A DNA stretch of 64,000 nt, taken from Polaromonas jejuensis NBRC 106434. GTDB taxonomy: Bacteria > Pseudomonadota > Gammaproteobacteria > Burkholderiales > Burkholderiaceae_C. The stretch is taken from NCBI RefSeq assembly GCF_001598235.1, contig NZ_BCYO01000005.1, positions 1 to 64,000 on the forward strand, in the 5' to 3' direction. Every line of letters begins with the position of its first letter. Position 1 is the stretch's first letter. Both the position numbers and the translations under genes were made by a program. Positions 16,254 to 24,742 of the stretch are shown in pieces. The notes beneath the pieces were generated by a model. That model was not told where the DNA came from, did not search any database, and saw nothing but the letters and a program-made list of their open reading frames with translations.

Positions 16254-17591
16254 ATGTCAAGCCTTGGTCAGAGCCATCCAGCGTCTTTGTTGCAAGCCCC
16301 GTCGTCACGCCGGGAACGTCATACGGACGATTCGTCCACGGTGGCGCCCAGTGAGATCGCTGTCGGCGTGATCATTGGCCGGGCGTCCGAGTACTTCGAC
16401 TTCTTTGTCTACGGCATCGCCTCGGTGCTGGTCTTTCCCTCGGTGTTTTTCCCCTTCGAGGCGCGCCTCGAAGGAACGCTGTACGCCTTTGTCATCTTTT
16501 CGTTTGCCTTCCTGGCCCGGCCGCTGGGTTCGGTTGCCTTCATGGCCATCCAGCGTCGCTGGGGGCGTGGCGTCAAATTGGGGGGCGCCCTGTTCCTGCT
16601 CGGTGTTTCCACGGTGAGCATGTCTTTTTTACCGGGCTACGCCACCTTGGGCGCCGCGTCCATCGTGCTGCTGTCGATCTTGCGCTTCTGTCAGGGCATC
16701 GCCTTGGGCGGCTCCTGGGACGGTTTGCCTTCCCTGCTGGCGCTCAGCGCACCGCCCAAGCGCCGGGGTTGGTATGCCATGATCCCGCAGCTGGGTGCGC
16801 CTATCGGCTTCATCGTGGCCAGCGGCTTGTTCCTCTACCTGCACGCCAGCCTTTCGACGGCGGATTTCCTGAGTTGGGGCTGGCGCTATCCGTTTTACGT
16901 GGCCTTCGCCATCAATGTCGTGGCGCTGTTCGCCCGCCTGCGGCTGGTGTTGACCGACGAGTATGAGCGGCTGCTGAAAAAACATGAACTGGAACCGGCC
17001 AACGTCGTCGAGCTGGTCCGGGCACGCGGAAGCAACCTGCTGATAGGCGCTTTTGCGGCGCTGGCCAGCTATGCGCTGTTCCATCTCGTGACCGTTTTTC
17101 CCTTGTCCTGGTTCGCCCTCTACTCGACGCAACCCGTCAACGACGTTCTTGTCGTTCAGATCATTGGCGCGGTGATCGCGATTCCGGGCGTCATCGCCTC
17201 CGGATGGATCGCCGACCGCATAGGCCGGCGCAGTACGCTGGGCATACTCGCCTGCCTCATCGGGGTTTTCAGCCTGTTCGCACCCCTGCTGCTGGATGGT
17301 GGCCCGCTCGGACAGGATGTGTTCATCCTGCTCGGGTTTGCGCTGCTCGGCTTGTCTTACGGCCAGGCCGCGGGTGCCGTGACAGCCAATTTCGAGGCCA
17401 AATACCGCTACACCGGCGCCGCGCTCACCTCCGACCTCGCCTGGCTCATTGGGGCCGCCTTCGCACCCCTGGTGGCGCTTGGCCTGTCCGCCCACTTCGG
17501 GCTCGCCGCTGTCAGCGTCTACCTGCTCTCGGGGGCGGTGTGCACCTTGGCGGCACTGCGTGTCAACAAGGTACTGGAAATCCGGGACTGA
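16254..17591 (+). CDS. MFS transporter, MHS family
   Basis: 445 aa with about 12 helices and an N-terminal polar leader. MHS-like features are GRASEYFDFFVYGIASVLVFPSVFFP, ILRFCQGIALGGSWDGL and GWIADRIGRRSTLG. It is only distantly similar to the transporter at 1173-2510. The start at ATG 16254 has GAGG 9 nt upstream. It is divergent from cyoA; in many Burkholderiales an MHS-type transporter stands at this place (recall). The substrate is unknown. The following 441 nt (17592-18032) hold no gene, only two repeat copies in opposite orientation. Confidence 0.8.
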   Translation: MSSLGQSHPASLLQAPSSRRERHTDDSSTVAPSEIAVGVIIGRASEYFDFFVYGIASVLVFPSVFFPFEARLEGTLYAFVIFSFAFLARPLGSVAFMAIQRRWGRGVKLGGALFLLGVSTVSMSFLPGYATLGAASIVLLSILRFCQGIALGGSWDGLPSLLALSAPPKRRGWYAMIPQLGAPIGFIVASGLFLYLHASLSTADFLSWGWRYPFYVAFAINVVALFARLRLVLTDEYERLLKKHELEPANVVELVRARGSNLLIGAFAALASYALFHLVTVFPLSWFALYSTQPVNDVLVVQIIGAVIAIPGVIASGWIADRIGRRSTLGILACLIGVFSLFAPLLLDGGPLGQDVFILLGFALLGLSYGQAAGAVTANFEAKYRYTGAALTSDLAWLIGAAFAPLVALGLSAHFGLAAVSVYLLSGAVCTLAALRVNKVLEIRD

Positions 17592-17734
17592 CTGGCCGCC
17601 CCACCGCGGCGGTGAGCCGCCTGCATCGCGGGTCATGGGCTTGGGACTCGCGTGGGTCGGCGTTCTTCAAGCCTGCGGAGGCGCTTCATGGCGACATGCA
17701 GGCGCTCAACGTGGACGCCCGTGCTGACCGCTTG

Positions 17735-17787
17735 CTGCAAATTTGATAGCTGCTTGCGCCCGTAAAAATTGGGCTGGATGCTCATTT
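17735..17787 (-). repeat. Dispersed repeat, copy D (inverted)
   Basis: Read on the minus strand it gives CCAGCCCAATTTTTACGGGC, then GCAAGCAGCTATCAAATTTG, the same order of blocks as the other copies. It is oriented opposite to copy B, 60 nt away, in the gap before prpE. Confidence 0.7.
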
Positions 17788-17845
17788 GCGTCCCCAGAAT
17801 GGCTCCGCTTTGCATGGCCGACCTGAATCCGGGATTTATTGAGTT

Positions 17846-17902
17846 AAAAGTGGCTATAGCCCAACAGACGCGGGCGCAGGCTGCTATTTATTTGATAGTG
17901 GC
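17846..17902 (+). repeat. Dispersed repeat, copy B
   Basis: AAAAGTGGCTATAGCCCAAC, ACGCGGGCGCAGGCTG, then GCTATTTATTTGATAGTGGC. This is one of the best preserved copies, and it contains the internal palindrome GGCTATAGCC. It lies in the gene-free stretch upstream of prpE. Confidence 0.75.
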
Positions 17903-18032
17903 AGCCGGCCTCATGCCATGCCCGCTTGTTTCCGTCAGCCAGCCGCAAGCCCGTTATCCATAATTAAGAATTCAATTTCGCCCAAAATTCGCCCATCACT
18001 GGCCAATGAGCCGCCGCCACAGGAGACAAGAC

Positions 18033-19946
18033 ATGAGCAGCTACGCCGAGTTTTACCGCCAGTCCATAGACCAGCCCGATGTCTTCTGGGCCGGGCAGGC
18101 CCAACTGATCGACTGGCACAAGCCCTTTGACCGGGTCTGCAATGACGACAAGCCGCCCTTTGTGCACTGGTTTGAGGGCGGGCTGACCAACCTGTGCCAC
18201 AACGCGGTGGACCGGCACCTGCAGGATAGGGCCGATCAGGCCGCCCTGATTTGCGTGTCTAGCGAAACCCGCCAGGAGAAAACCTATACCTTCCGTCAGC
18301 TGCTGGCTGAAGTCCAGCGCATGGCGGCAAGCCTGCAGGCGCTGGGCGTGCAAAAGGGCGATCGCGTGCTGATCTACATGCCCATGATGGCCGAGGCGGC
18401 CTTTGCCATGCTGGCCTGCGCGCGCATTGGAGCCATCCACTGTGTGGTGTTTGGCGGTTTTGCCAGCGGCTCGCTGGCCTCGCGCATCGACGATGCTGCG
18501 CCCAAGGTGATCGTGAGCGCCGATGCCGGCTCGCGCGGCGGCAAGGTGGTGGCCTACAAGCCGCTGCTGGACGAGGCGATCCGTTTGTCCAGCCACCAAC
18601 CCGATGCGGTGTTGCTGGCCGATCGCCAGCTGGCCCCCATGGCGCTGGTGGCGGGCCGCGACCATTTGTGGGCCAAGCTGCGCGAAAAGCACTTCGACGC
18701 GCAGGTGCCCTGCGAATGGCTGGACTCGACCGCCATCAGCTACACCATCTACACCAGCGGCACCACCGGCAAGCCCAAGGGCGTGCAGCGCGACACCGGG
18801 GGTTACGCGGTGGCCCTGGCGGCCAGCATGAAACATATTTTTGATGGCCGGGCCGGCGAAACCTTTTTTTCAACCAGCGATATTGGCTGGGTGGTGGGCC
18901 ACAGCTACATCGTCTATGGCCCGCTGATCGCCGGCATGGCCACCATCCTGTACGAGGGCCTGCCGACGCAGGGCATGGACGGCCAGCCCGACGGCGCGAT
19001 CTGGTGGAGCCTGGTCGAAAAGTACAAGGTCACCGGCATGTTCAGCGCGCCCACGGCGGTGCGGGTGCTGAAAAAGCAGGACCCGGCGCTGCTGAAAAAA
19101 TACGACCTGTCCAGCCTGCGCGCGCTGTTTCTGGCCGGCGAGCCGCTGGACGAACCCACGGCGCGCTGGATCAGCGAGGGCCTGAATGTGCCCATCATCG
19201 ACAACTACTGGCAAACCGAAAGCGGCTGGCCCATCCTGGCCATTGCCAACGGCATCGAAAAAAAGCCCGGCAGGTTTGGCAGCCCCGGCGTTCCGATGTA
19301 CGGCTACAAGGTCAAGCTGCTGCATGAATCCACCGGCGAAGAACTGACCCGGCCCGGCGAAAAGGGCGTGGTGGTGCTGGAAGGCCCGACGCCACCCGGC
19401 TTCATGCAAACCGTGTGGCAGGATGATGCCCGCTTCGTCAACACCTACTGGAAGACGCTGCCGGGCAAGACGGTTTACAGCACCTTTGACTGGGGCATAC
19501 GCGACAAGGATGGCTATTACTTCATCCTGGGCCGCACCGACGACGTGATCAACGTGGCGGGCCACCGCCTGGGCACGCGCGAGATCGAGGAAAGCATTTC
19601 CGGCCACGCGCAGGTGGCCGAGGTGGCTGTGGTCGGTGTGGCCGATGCGCTGAAGGGGCAGGTCGCCATGGCCTTTGTGGTGCCCAAGGACTCGGGTGTG
19701 CTGCATGACAACGCGGCGTCGCTCAAGCTCGAAGGCGAGATCATGAAGCGCGTGGACAGCGACCTGGGTGCGGTGGCGCGGCCGGCCCGCGTCCGCTTTG
19801 TGACGGCCCTGCCCAAGACCCGCAGCGGCAAGCTGCTGCGCCGCGCGATTCAGGCGGTTTGCGAGGGCCGCGACGCGGGCGACCTGACGACCATGGACGA
19901 TCCGGCTGCCCTGCAGCAGATCCGGGATCAGGTCGCCGCCGCGTAA
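18033..19946 (+). CDS. prpE: Propionate-CoA ligase (propionyl-CoA synthetase)
   Basis: 637 aa AMP-forming acyl-CoA synthetase. The adenylate-forming motif YTSGTTGKPKGVQRDTGGYA begins at residue 240; the RDTGGY continuation is characteristic of PrpE relative to Acs. The motif NYWQTESGWPI is present, and the acylation lysine is K600 in TRSGKLLRR. It activates propionate (and possibly acetate or acrylate) to the CoA thioester. The start at ATG 18033 has AGGAG 8 nt before it. The rest of the methylcitrate pathway (prpBCD) is not in the window, and xdhC follows at 31 nt. Confidence 0.88.
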   Translation: MSSYAEFYRQSIDQPDVFWAGQAQLIDWHKPFDRVCNDDKPPFVHWFEGGLTNLCHNAVDRHLQDRADQAALICVSSETRQEKTYTFRQLLAEVQRMAASLQALGVQKGDRVLIYMPMMAEAAFAMLACARIGAIHCVVFGGFASGSLASRIDDAAPKVIVSADAGSRGGKVVAYKPLLDEAIRLSSHQPDAVLLADRQLAPMALVAGRDHLWAKLREKHFDAQVPCEWLDSTAISYTIYTSGTTGKPKGVQRDTGGYAVALAASMKHIFDGRAGETFFSTSDIGWVVGHSYIVYGPLIAGMATILYEGLPTQGMDGQPDGAIWWSLVEKYKVTGMFSAPTAVRVLKKQDPALLKKYDLSSLRALFLAGEPLDEPTARWISEGLNVPIIDNYWQTESGWPILAIANGIEKKPGRFGSPGVPMYGYKVKLLHESTGEELTRPGEKGVVVLEGPTPPGFMQTVWQDDARFVNTYWKTLPGKTVYSTFDWGIRDKDGYYFILGRTDDVINVAGHRLGTREIEESISGHAQVAEVAVVGVADALKGQVAMAFVVPKDSGVLHDNAASLKLEGEIMKRVDSDLGAVARPARVRFVTALPKTRSGKLLRRAIQAVCEGRDAGDLTTMDDPAALQQIRDQVAAA

Positions 19947-19977
19947 GCGCCATCGCGCCAAGGCCCGAGCCGCCCGC

Positions 19978-21012
19978 ATGGACAACATCGACCTCGAAGT
20001 CGCCGCGCAGTGGCTGTCCGCGGGCCTGCGCTGCGAGCTGGTCACGGTGCTCAAGACCTGGGGTTCCAGCCCGCGGCCGCCAGGCTCCATGCTGGCGCTT
20101 TGTGAGGATGGGCGGGTGATCGGATCGGTATCGGGCGGCTGCATTGAAGACGACCTGATGGAGCGCGCCCGCCGCGAAGGCCTGAGCCGTGCGCAACCGG
20201 CGATCGTGACTTACGGCATGACGGCCGGCGAGGCCTACCGCTTTGGCCTGCCGTGCGGCGGCACGATAGCGCTGGCGATGGAACCCCTGTCGGCCCACAG
20301 CCGCATTGGCGAATTGTTGCAGCGCGTGCAAGCCGGCGAGCTGCTGGCCCGACACCTTGACCTGCGCACCGGCGATGTCACGCTCGGCCCGGCCTTGCCC
20401 GGCCAGTCCCTGCAGGTTTCGGACGCCGCGCTGGTGACTTTGCACGGCCCGCGCTGGCGGCTGCTGATCATTGGCGCAGGACAGCTGTCGCGCTTCGTGG
20501 CGCAGATCGCCCAGGGCATGGACTACGCCGTGACGCTGTGCGATCCGCGCGAGAAATACCGCAATGCATGGCGCGTGCCGGGCGTGGAGCTGGCCACCGG
20601 CATGCCCGACGACGTGGTGCGGGCCATGAGGCTGGACGCCCGCAGCGCGGTGATGGCGCTCACGCACGATCCCAAGCTGGATGACATGGTGCTCATGGAA
20701 GCCCTGCGCTCGGACGCGTTTTATGTGGGCGCCATCGGCTCGCGGCTTAACAACCAGCGCCGCCGCGAACGCCTGGCCGAACATTTCGGCCTGACGGCCG
20801 GGCAACTGGACAAGCTGCATGGCCCGATTGGCCTGTATATCGGCAGCAAGACGCCGCCTGAAATCGCCATCTCGATTCTTGCCGAATTGACGGCGGTGAA
20901 AAACGCCGTGGCCTTGCCGCGCGCGATGCGCATCGCCGAGGCCAAGGCGGACGCCGGCTTGACGCCCGGTGGGGAAACGGGTGCGTTGGCCGGCGGGGAA
21001 AAACCTGTTTGA
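19978..21012 (+). CDS. XdhC/CoxI-family protein
   Basis: 344 aa, full length. The N-terminal XdhC domain has GSSPRPPGSML, SGGCIEDDL (C55) and FGLPCGGTI (C93), and the C-terminal Rossmann domain has LLIIGAGQLSRFVA, followed by FYVGAIGSRLNNQRRRERL. XdhC proteins bind molybdenum cofactor and promote its sulfuration and insertion into xanthine dehydrogenase-type enzymes. No such hydroxylase is next to it; the nearest molybdoenzyme, SoxC, belongs to the sulfite oxidase family, which does not need cofactor sulfuration. It may therefore serve an enzyme encoded elsewhere. Repeat copy C begins 7 nt after its stop. Confidence 0.85.
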   Translation: MDNIDLEVAAQWLSAGLRCELVTVLKTWGSSPRPPGSMLALCEDGRVIGSVSGGCIEDDLMERARREGLSRAQPAIVTYGMTAGEAYRFGLPCGGTIALAMEPLSAHSRIGELLQRVQAGELLARHLDLRTGDVTLGPALPGQSLQVSDAALVTLHGPRWRLLIIGAGQLSRFVAQIAQGMDYAVTLCDPREKYRNAWRVPGVELATGMPDDVVRAMRLDARSAVMALTHDPKLDDMVLMEALRSDAFYVGAIGSRLNNQRRRERLAEHFGLTAGQLDKLHGPIGLYIGSKTPPEIAISILAELTAVKNAVALPRAMRIAEAKADAGLTPGGETGALAGGEKPV

Positions 21013-21018
21013 GGCTTG

Positions 21019-21074
21019 AAAGTGCCTACAGCCAATTAGCAACGGGCGCAGCATGCTCTTGATTTGATAGCGGC
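21019..21074 (+). repeat. Dispersed repeat, copy C
   Basis: AAAGTGCCTACAGCCAATTA, ACGGGCGCAGCATG, then GCTCTTGATTTGATAGCGGC, starting right behind the xdhC stop and about 120 nt before soxR. Confidence 0.75.
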
Positions 21075-21161
21075 TTGGCGCCGCAGTTCATGCCTGCCTG
21101 ATTCCGGGCGGGGCCCCAGGCAAGGGTATTTACGGTGTCGCCCTGGCGGATTCATCGAAAC

Positions 21162-21175
21162 AATATCAACATATT
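21162..21175. promoter_or_regulatory. Candidate SoxR operator AATAT-CAAC-ATATT
   Basis: An AT-rich inverted repeat 20 nt before the soxR start, in a local AT-rich patch (21153-21185) that probably contains the promoter. ArsR-type sulfur repressors bind such AT-rich dyads. A similar dyad (ATATTCAAGTGATAT) occurs upstream of soxY. Confidence 0.4.
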
Positions 21176-21194
21176 CTTATATTAGAAGTCTCTT

Positions 21195-21578
21195 ATGGAA
21201 AAGATGATCCAGGCCAGCGGCCAGGCCGAAAGAGGGCGGGTGTTCGAGCTGGCCGCCGAGCTCTTCGCCGTGCTGGCCACGCCCATGCGGCTGCGCGTGC
21301 TGAGCGCCCTGTGCGAGCGCGAAAAATCCGTCAACGAACTGCTGGCGGAAATCGACACGACGCAACCCAATCTGTCGCAGCACCTGGCCGTGCTGTACCG
21401 CACCGGCGTGCTGGCCAAGCGCAAGGAAGGCACGCAGGTGATTTACCGCGTGCAAAGCGAAAAGGCGGTGGCGCTGTGCCGCGCCGTGTGCACCCAGATT
21501 GCGATTGAGCTCGATGAGCCGGACGCGGTGTCGGCCGCCGAGCGTTTGTCCCCCGCATCCAGCACCCAAGACGCCTGA
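21195..21578 (+). CDS. soxR: ArsR-family sulfur-responsive repressor (SoxR/SqrR/BigR type)
   Basis: 127 aa winged-helix regulator: recognition region SVNELLAEIDTTQPNLSQHLAVLYRTGVLAKRKEGTQVIYR (about 46-85). C40 (SALCER) and C95/C99 (ALCRAVC) match the two positions that form a tetrasulfide or disulfide bridge in persulfide sensors such as SqrR, BigR and SoxR. Metal-site motifs of true ArsR (CxCxD-type) are missing. It would repress the sox genes until polysulfide or persulfide accumulates. Codirectional with soxC, 33 nt apart. This SoxR is unrelated to the MerR-type redox SoxR of enterics. Confidence 0.85.
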   Translation: MEKMIQASGQAERGRVFELAAELFAVLATPMRLRVLSALCEREKSVNELLAEIDTTQPNLSQHLAVLYRTGVLAKRKEGTQVIYRVQSEKAVALCRAVCTQIAIELDEPDAVSAAERLSPASSTQDA

Positions 21579-21611
21579 CAAACAAAAACGCTTGAACGGA
21601 GACCGGTTGAC

Positions 21612-22952
21612 ATGCTGAGTCGCTTCATACAACGCGCGCCGGAGAACTTTCTCACGCGGGCGCAAATACAGGATGTGCGCGCCGGACGCCGGGGCTTTTT
21701 GGCCAACGCGCTGGCGGCCGCAGCGGCGGGGGCCGGCGCGGTGGCGGCCGGGCAGGCCACGGCCCAGGAGGGCGCCGGCGACCCCAACATCCTGAATCTG
21801 CCCGCACACAGCAAGGGCCTGGGCCAGCCCGTGGCGGCCAGGCCTTACGGCCTGCCCAGCGAGTTTGAAAAAAACCTGCAGCGCCGGGAAAGCCCGGGTT
21901 TGACGCGCGTGGGCCAGGGCAGTGTGAGCTTTTGCCCGCTGCAGGGCCTGTTCGGCATCATCACGCCCAGCGGTCTGCACTTCGAGCGCCATCACCAGGG
22001 CTGGTGGGACATCGATCCTGGCAAGCACCGCCTCATGGTCAATGGCTCCGACGCGTCCATGCTCAAGCGTCCCATGGTCTTCAGCATGGACGAGCTGATG
22101 CGCATGCCCCATGTCAGCCGCATGCACTTCATCGAATGCGGCGCCAACACCGGCATGGAGTGGGGCAATGCCGCCGTGCCCACGGTGCAGTACACCCACG
22201 GCATGCTCAGCTGCAGCGAATTCACCGGCGTGCCTCTGCGCGCCATTCTGGAGCTGTGCGGGGTGGACTTCAAGCGCGCCAGGTTCATTCTGGCCGAAGG
22301 CGCCGATGGCTCCAGCATGACGCGCACCATTCCCATGAGCCTGATCATGAGCGGCGAGGTGCTGGTGGCCTATGGCCAGAACGGCGAAATGCTGCGCCCC
22401 GAAAACGGCTACCCGCTGCGCCTGGTCGTGCCGGGCGTGCAGGGCGTGAGCTGGGTCAAGTACTTGCGGCGCATCGAAGTCGGCGACATGCCCTATGGCA
22501 CCAAGGACGAAACCATTCACTATGTGGACCTGATGCCCGACGGCACGCACCGCCAGTACACCAGCATCCAGGAAGTCAAGAGTGTGGTCACCTCGCCCAG
22601 CGGCGGCCAGGTCTTGCTGCAAAAAGGCTTTCACAACATCACCGGCCTGGCCTGGAGCGGCCGCGGCAGGATCAGGCGCGTGGACGTCTCCACGGATGGC
22701 GGCCGCAACTGGAGGCCCGCCCGGCTGGAAGGGCCGGTGCTGGCCAAATGCCTCACGCGCTTCAATGCCGACTTTGTCTGGGACGGCCAAGCCGCCATTT
22801 TCCAGAGCCGCGCGGTGGATGAAACCGGGCAGATCCAGCCGACCTATGCGGACCTGCGCAAGGTGCGCGCCTCGCGCAGCATTTATCACAACAACGCCAT
22901 TCAGTCGTGGTCGCTGGAAGAAAACGGCGAGGTGAAAAATGTCCAGGTCTAA
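21612..22952 (+). CDS. soxC: Sulfane dehydrogenase molybdopterin subunit SoxC
   Basis: 446 aa periplasmic molybdoenzyme of the sulfite oxidase family. A Tat signal is visible (GRRGFLANALAAAAAG, 25-40). The molybdenum-ligating cysteine lies in HFIECGANTGMEW (C176). A C-terminal dimerisation domain has the Ig-like pattern GRIRRVDVSTDGGRNW. With SoxD it oxidises the sulfane sulfur bound to SoxY and gives six electrons per thiosulfate to cytochrome c. The ribosome site GGAGA lies 10 nt before ATG. It overlaps soxD by 14 nt. Confidence 0.93.
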   Translation: MLSRFIQRAPENFLTRAQIQDVRAGRRGFLANALAAAAAGAGAVAAGQATAQEGAGDPNILNLPAHSKGLGQPVAARPYGLPSEFEKNLQRRESPGLTRVGQGSVSFCPLQGLFGIITPSGLHFERHHQGWWDIDPGKHRLMVNGSDASMLKRPMVFSMDELMRMPHVSRMHFIECGANTGMEWGNAAVPTVQYTHGMLSCSEFTGVPLRAILELCGVDFKRARFILAEGADGSSMTRTIPMSLIMSGEVLVAYGQNGEMLRPENGYPLRLVVPGVQGVSWVKYLRRIEVGDMPYGTKDETIHYVDLMPDGTHRQYTSIQEVKSVVTSPSGGQVLLQKGFHNITGLAWSGRGRIRRVDVSTDGGRNWRPARLEGPVLAKCLTRFNADFVWDGQAAIFQSRAVDETGQIQPTYADLRKVRASRSIYHNNAIQSWSLEENGEVKNVQV

Positions 22953-24093
22953 GTCGCTGCTGTGGTCCAAGCCCATCCTCCTGGCCTGCCTGTGCTTGCT
23001 GGGTGCCGACGCCAGCCATGCGCAAGGCACGGCAGGCCAGAAAATGGCCGAGTCCTCTGCCGGCAAGCGCGCCGCGCTCATGCGCCTGGGCCGCACGGCC
23101 ACGCCTGCAGAGATCAAGGCCTGGGACATCGATGTGCGCCCCGATTTCAAGGGCCTGCCCAAGGGCAGGGGAAGCGTTCAGCAGGGCGAGGTCTTGTGGG
23201 AGGCCCAATGCGCCTCCTGCCACGGCACGTTTGCCGAATCGTCCGACGTGTTCACGCCGATCGCGGGGGGCGTGACGCCCCAGGACATGAAAAACGGCCG
23301 TGTCGACAGCCTGATGCCGGGCGCCAACCAGCCCAACCGCACGACCCTGATGAAGGTCTCCACGCTGTCCACCCTGTGGGACTACATCCACCGGGCCATG
23401 CCCTGGAACGCGCCGAAAAGCCTGTCGGCCGACGATGTCTATGCCGTCACCGCCTACATCCTGAACCTGGGCAACATCCTGCCGGCGGACTTCACGCTGT
23501 CGGACAGCAATATTCGCGAGGTGCAGGCCCGCCTGCCCAACCGCAATGGCATGAGCACCGCGCATGCCCTGTGGCCGGGCAAGGAGCTGGGCGGCATAGC
23601 CAAACCCGATGTGCAGGGATCGGCCTGCATGAGCAACTGCAGGGCAGAAGTCGTGATCAAGAGCTTTTTGCCCGACTATGCGCGCAACGCGCACGGCAAT
23701 CTGGCCGACCAGTCGCGCCTGGTGGGGCCCAGCCGCGGCATCCGGACCGACAGCCAAGCCATTGCTTCCAACGAGACAGACAAGGCTGCAGCCCAGGCGG
23801 CGCGGGCGCAAGCTGCTCCTGAAAAAGAAGCGACCACGGACTCGGTCATGGCGCTGCTGCAAAAGAATGCCTGCGTGGCCTGCCACGGCATGGACAGCAA
23901 GCTGGTGGGCCCATCCTTCCGGGATATAGCCAGTAAATATAAGAGCCACGCCGACGCGGTGAACTACCTCTCGGGCAAAATCAGGTCCGGTGGACAAGGT
24001 GTTTGGGGCGGGATTCCCATGCCTGCCCAGGCGTTGAGCCCGGCCGAATCCGCGCAGCTGGCCCAGTGGCTGGCGCAAGGAGCCAAGCAATAA
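22939..24093 (+). CDS. soxD: Sulfane dehydrogenase diheme cytochrome subunit SoxD
   Basis: 384 aa secreted diheme c-type cytochrome. A signal peptide ends near residue 28 (ASHAQG). Heme sites are CASCH (91-95) and CVACH (312-316), with axial-methionine candidates MPW and MPA. It accepts electrons from SoxC. The linker between the domains is Ala/Glu-rich, and residues 281-299 (DKAAAQAARAQAAPEKEAT) are encoded by DNA that resembles the dispersed repeat. The start codon lies inside the soxC end behind GAGGTG. After it come 139 nt without a gene and then soxY. Confidence 0.93.
   Translation: MSRSKSLLWSKPILLACLCLLGADASHAQGTAGQKMAESSAGKRAALMRLGRTATPAEIKAWDIDVRPDFKGLPKGRGSVQQGEVLWEAQCASCHGTFAESSDVFTPIAGGVTPQDMKNGRVDSLMPGANQPNRTTLMKVSTLSTLWDYIHRAMPWNAPKSLSADDVYAVTAYILNLGNILPADFTLSDSNIREVQARLPNRNGMSTAHALWPGKELGGIAKPDVQGSACMSNCRAEVVIKSFLPDYARNAHGNLADQSRLVGPSRGIRTDSQAIASNETDKAAAQAARAQAAPEKEATTDSVMALLQKNACVACHGMDSKLVGPSFRDIASKYKSHADAVNYLSGKIRSGGQGVWGGIPMPAQALSPAESAQLAQWLAQGAKQ
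23781..23832 (+). repeat. Dispersed repeat-like segment inside soxD, copy K
   Basis: AAGGCTGCAGCCCA, GCGCGGGCGCAAGCTGCT and CCTGAAAAAGAAGCG align with copy B (identity is about 29 of the first 36 positions by eye), and the right part aligns with the copy inside rluB. It encodes the flexible interdomain linker of SoxD. Confidence 0.5.
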
Positions 24094-24199
24094 TTCGCCT
24101 CATGGCACGGCCGCAATGCGGTGCACGGGTGAGGCCCTGTTGGGAGAACTACTCTTTCGCTGCCGTGGCTTTCTGGGTTCAATAGCGTTCGATTTTCAA

Positions 24200-24215
24200 G
24201 ATATTCAAGTGATAT
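24200..24215. promoter_or_regulatory. Candidate internal promoter/operator before soxY
   Basis: GATATTCAAGTGATAT forms an imperfect dyad (ATAT...ATAT) overlapping TATAAA, 20-30 nt before the AAGGAG ribosome site of soxY. The 139-nt gap after soxD and its AT-rich character suggest a second, possibly SoxR-controlled, transcription start. Confidence 0.35.
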
Positions 24216-24232
24216 AAAAAAGGAGTTCAAGC

Positions 24233-24700
24233 ATGGAACGTCGTGAATTTTTGGCCAGCAGTTCAAGCGCCACGGCGCTGGCATTGGCGGCGGCCTCGGG
24301 TTTGGCACCGGCTCACGCGGAAAATGCGCCGGGCTGGAACAAAGTGGCATTTGAAAGCAAGTCGCTGGCCGATGTCGCCAAAGCCCTGGGCGCCACCAGT
24401 GCGCCGCTTGAAAGCAAGGAGCTGGTGCTGCAAGCCCCCGAAATCGCCGAAAACGGCAACGTGGTGCGCGTGGGCGCCCAGAGCAACCTGGCCAACACCG
24501 CGCAGATCGCCCTGGTGGTGGAGAAGAACCCGAGTGCACTGGCCGCCCTGTTTGACATCCCGGCCGGCACCGACGCCAGCGTGTCCACCAACCTCAAGAT
24601 GGGCCAGTCGTCCAATGTCTATGCGCTGGCCAAGGTGGGCGACAAATTCTTTTATGCCGTCAAGGAAGTGAAGGTCACCCTCGGAGGCTGTGGCGGTTGA
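24233..24700 (+). CDS. soxY: Thiosulfate-oxidation carrier protein SoxY
   Basis: 155 aa periplasmic carrier. The N-terminus MERREFLASSSSATALAL is Tat-like (RREFL), and the C-terminus ends in VTLGGCGG, the swinging arm whose cysteine binds the sulfur intermediate. The family lengths match. It works as the SoxYZ heterodimer on which SoxXA, SoxB and SoxCD act in turn. A strong ribosome site, AAGGAG, is 8 nt before ATG. soxZ follows after 42 nt. Confidence 0.95.
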   Translation: MERREFLASSSSATALALAAASGLAPAHAENAPGWNKVAFESKSLADVAKALGATSAPLESKELVLQAPEIAENGNVVRVGAQSNLANTAQIALVVEKNPSALAALFDIPAGTDASVSTNLKMGQSSNVYALAKVGDKFFYAVKEVKVTLGGCGG

Positions 24701-24742
24701 TTCGCCGCCAGGTGCTCTAAACAAAATTTGAAGGACTAAATC

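Noticed and set aside
17735..17902. Two inverted repeat copies considered as ends of an insertion sequence
   Set aside because: Only about 60 nt lie between them, with no transposase frame and no target duplication. The same unit occurs singly elsewhere.
21177..23162. Open frame of 661 codons on the minus strand across soxR, soxC and part of soxD
   Set aside because: It spans three well-supported sox genes on the plus strand and has no ribosome site or domain of its own.
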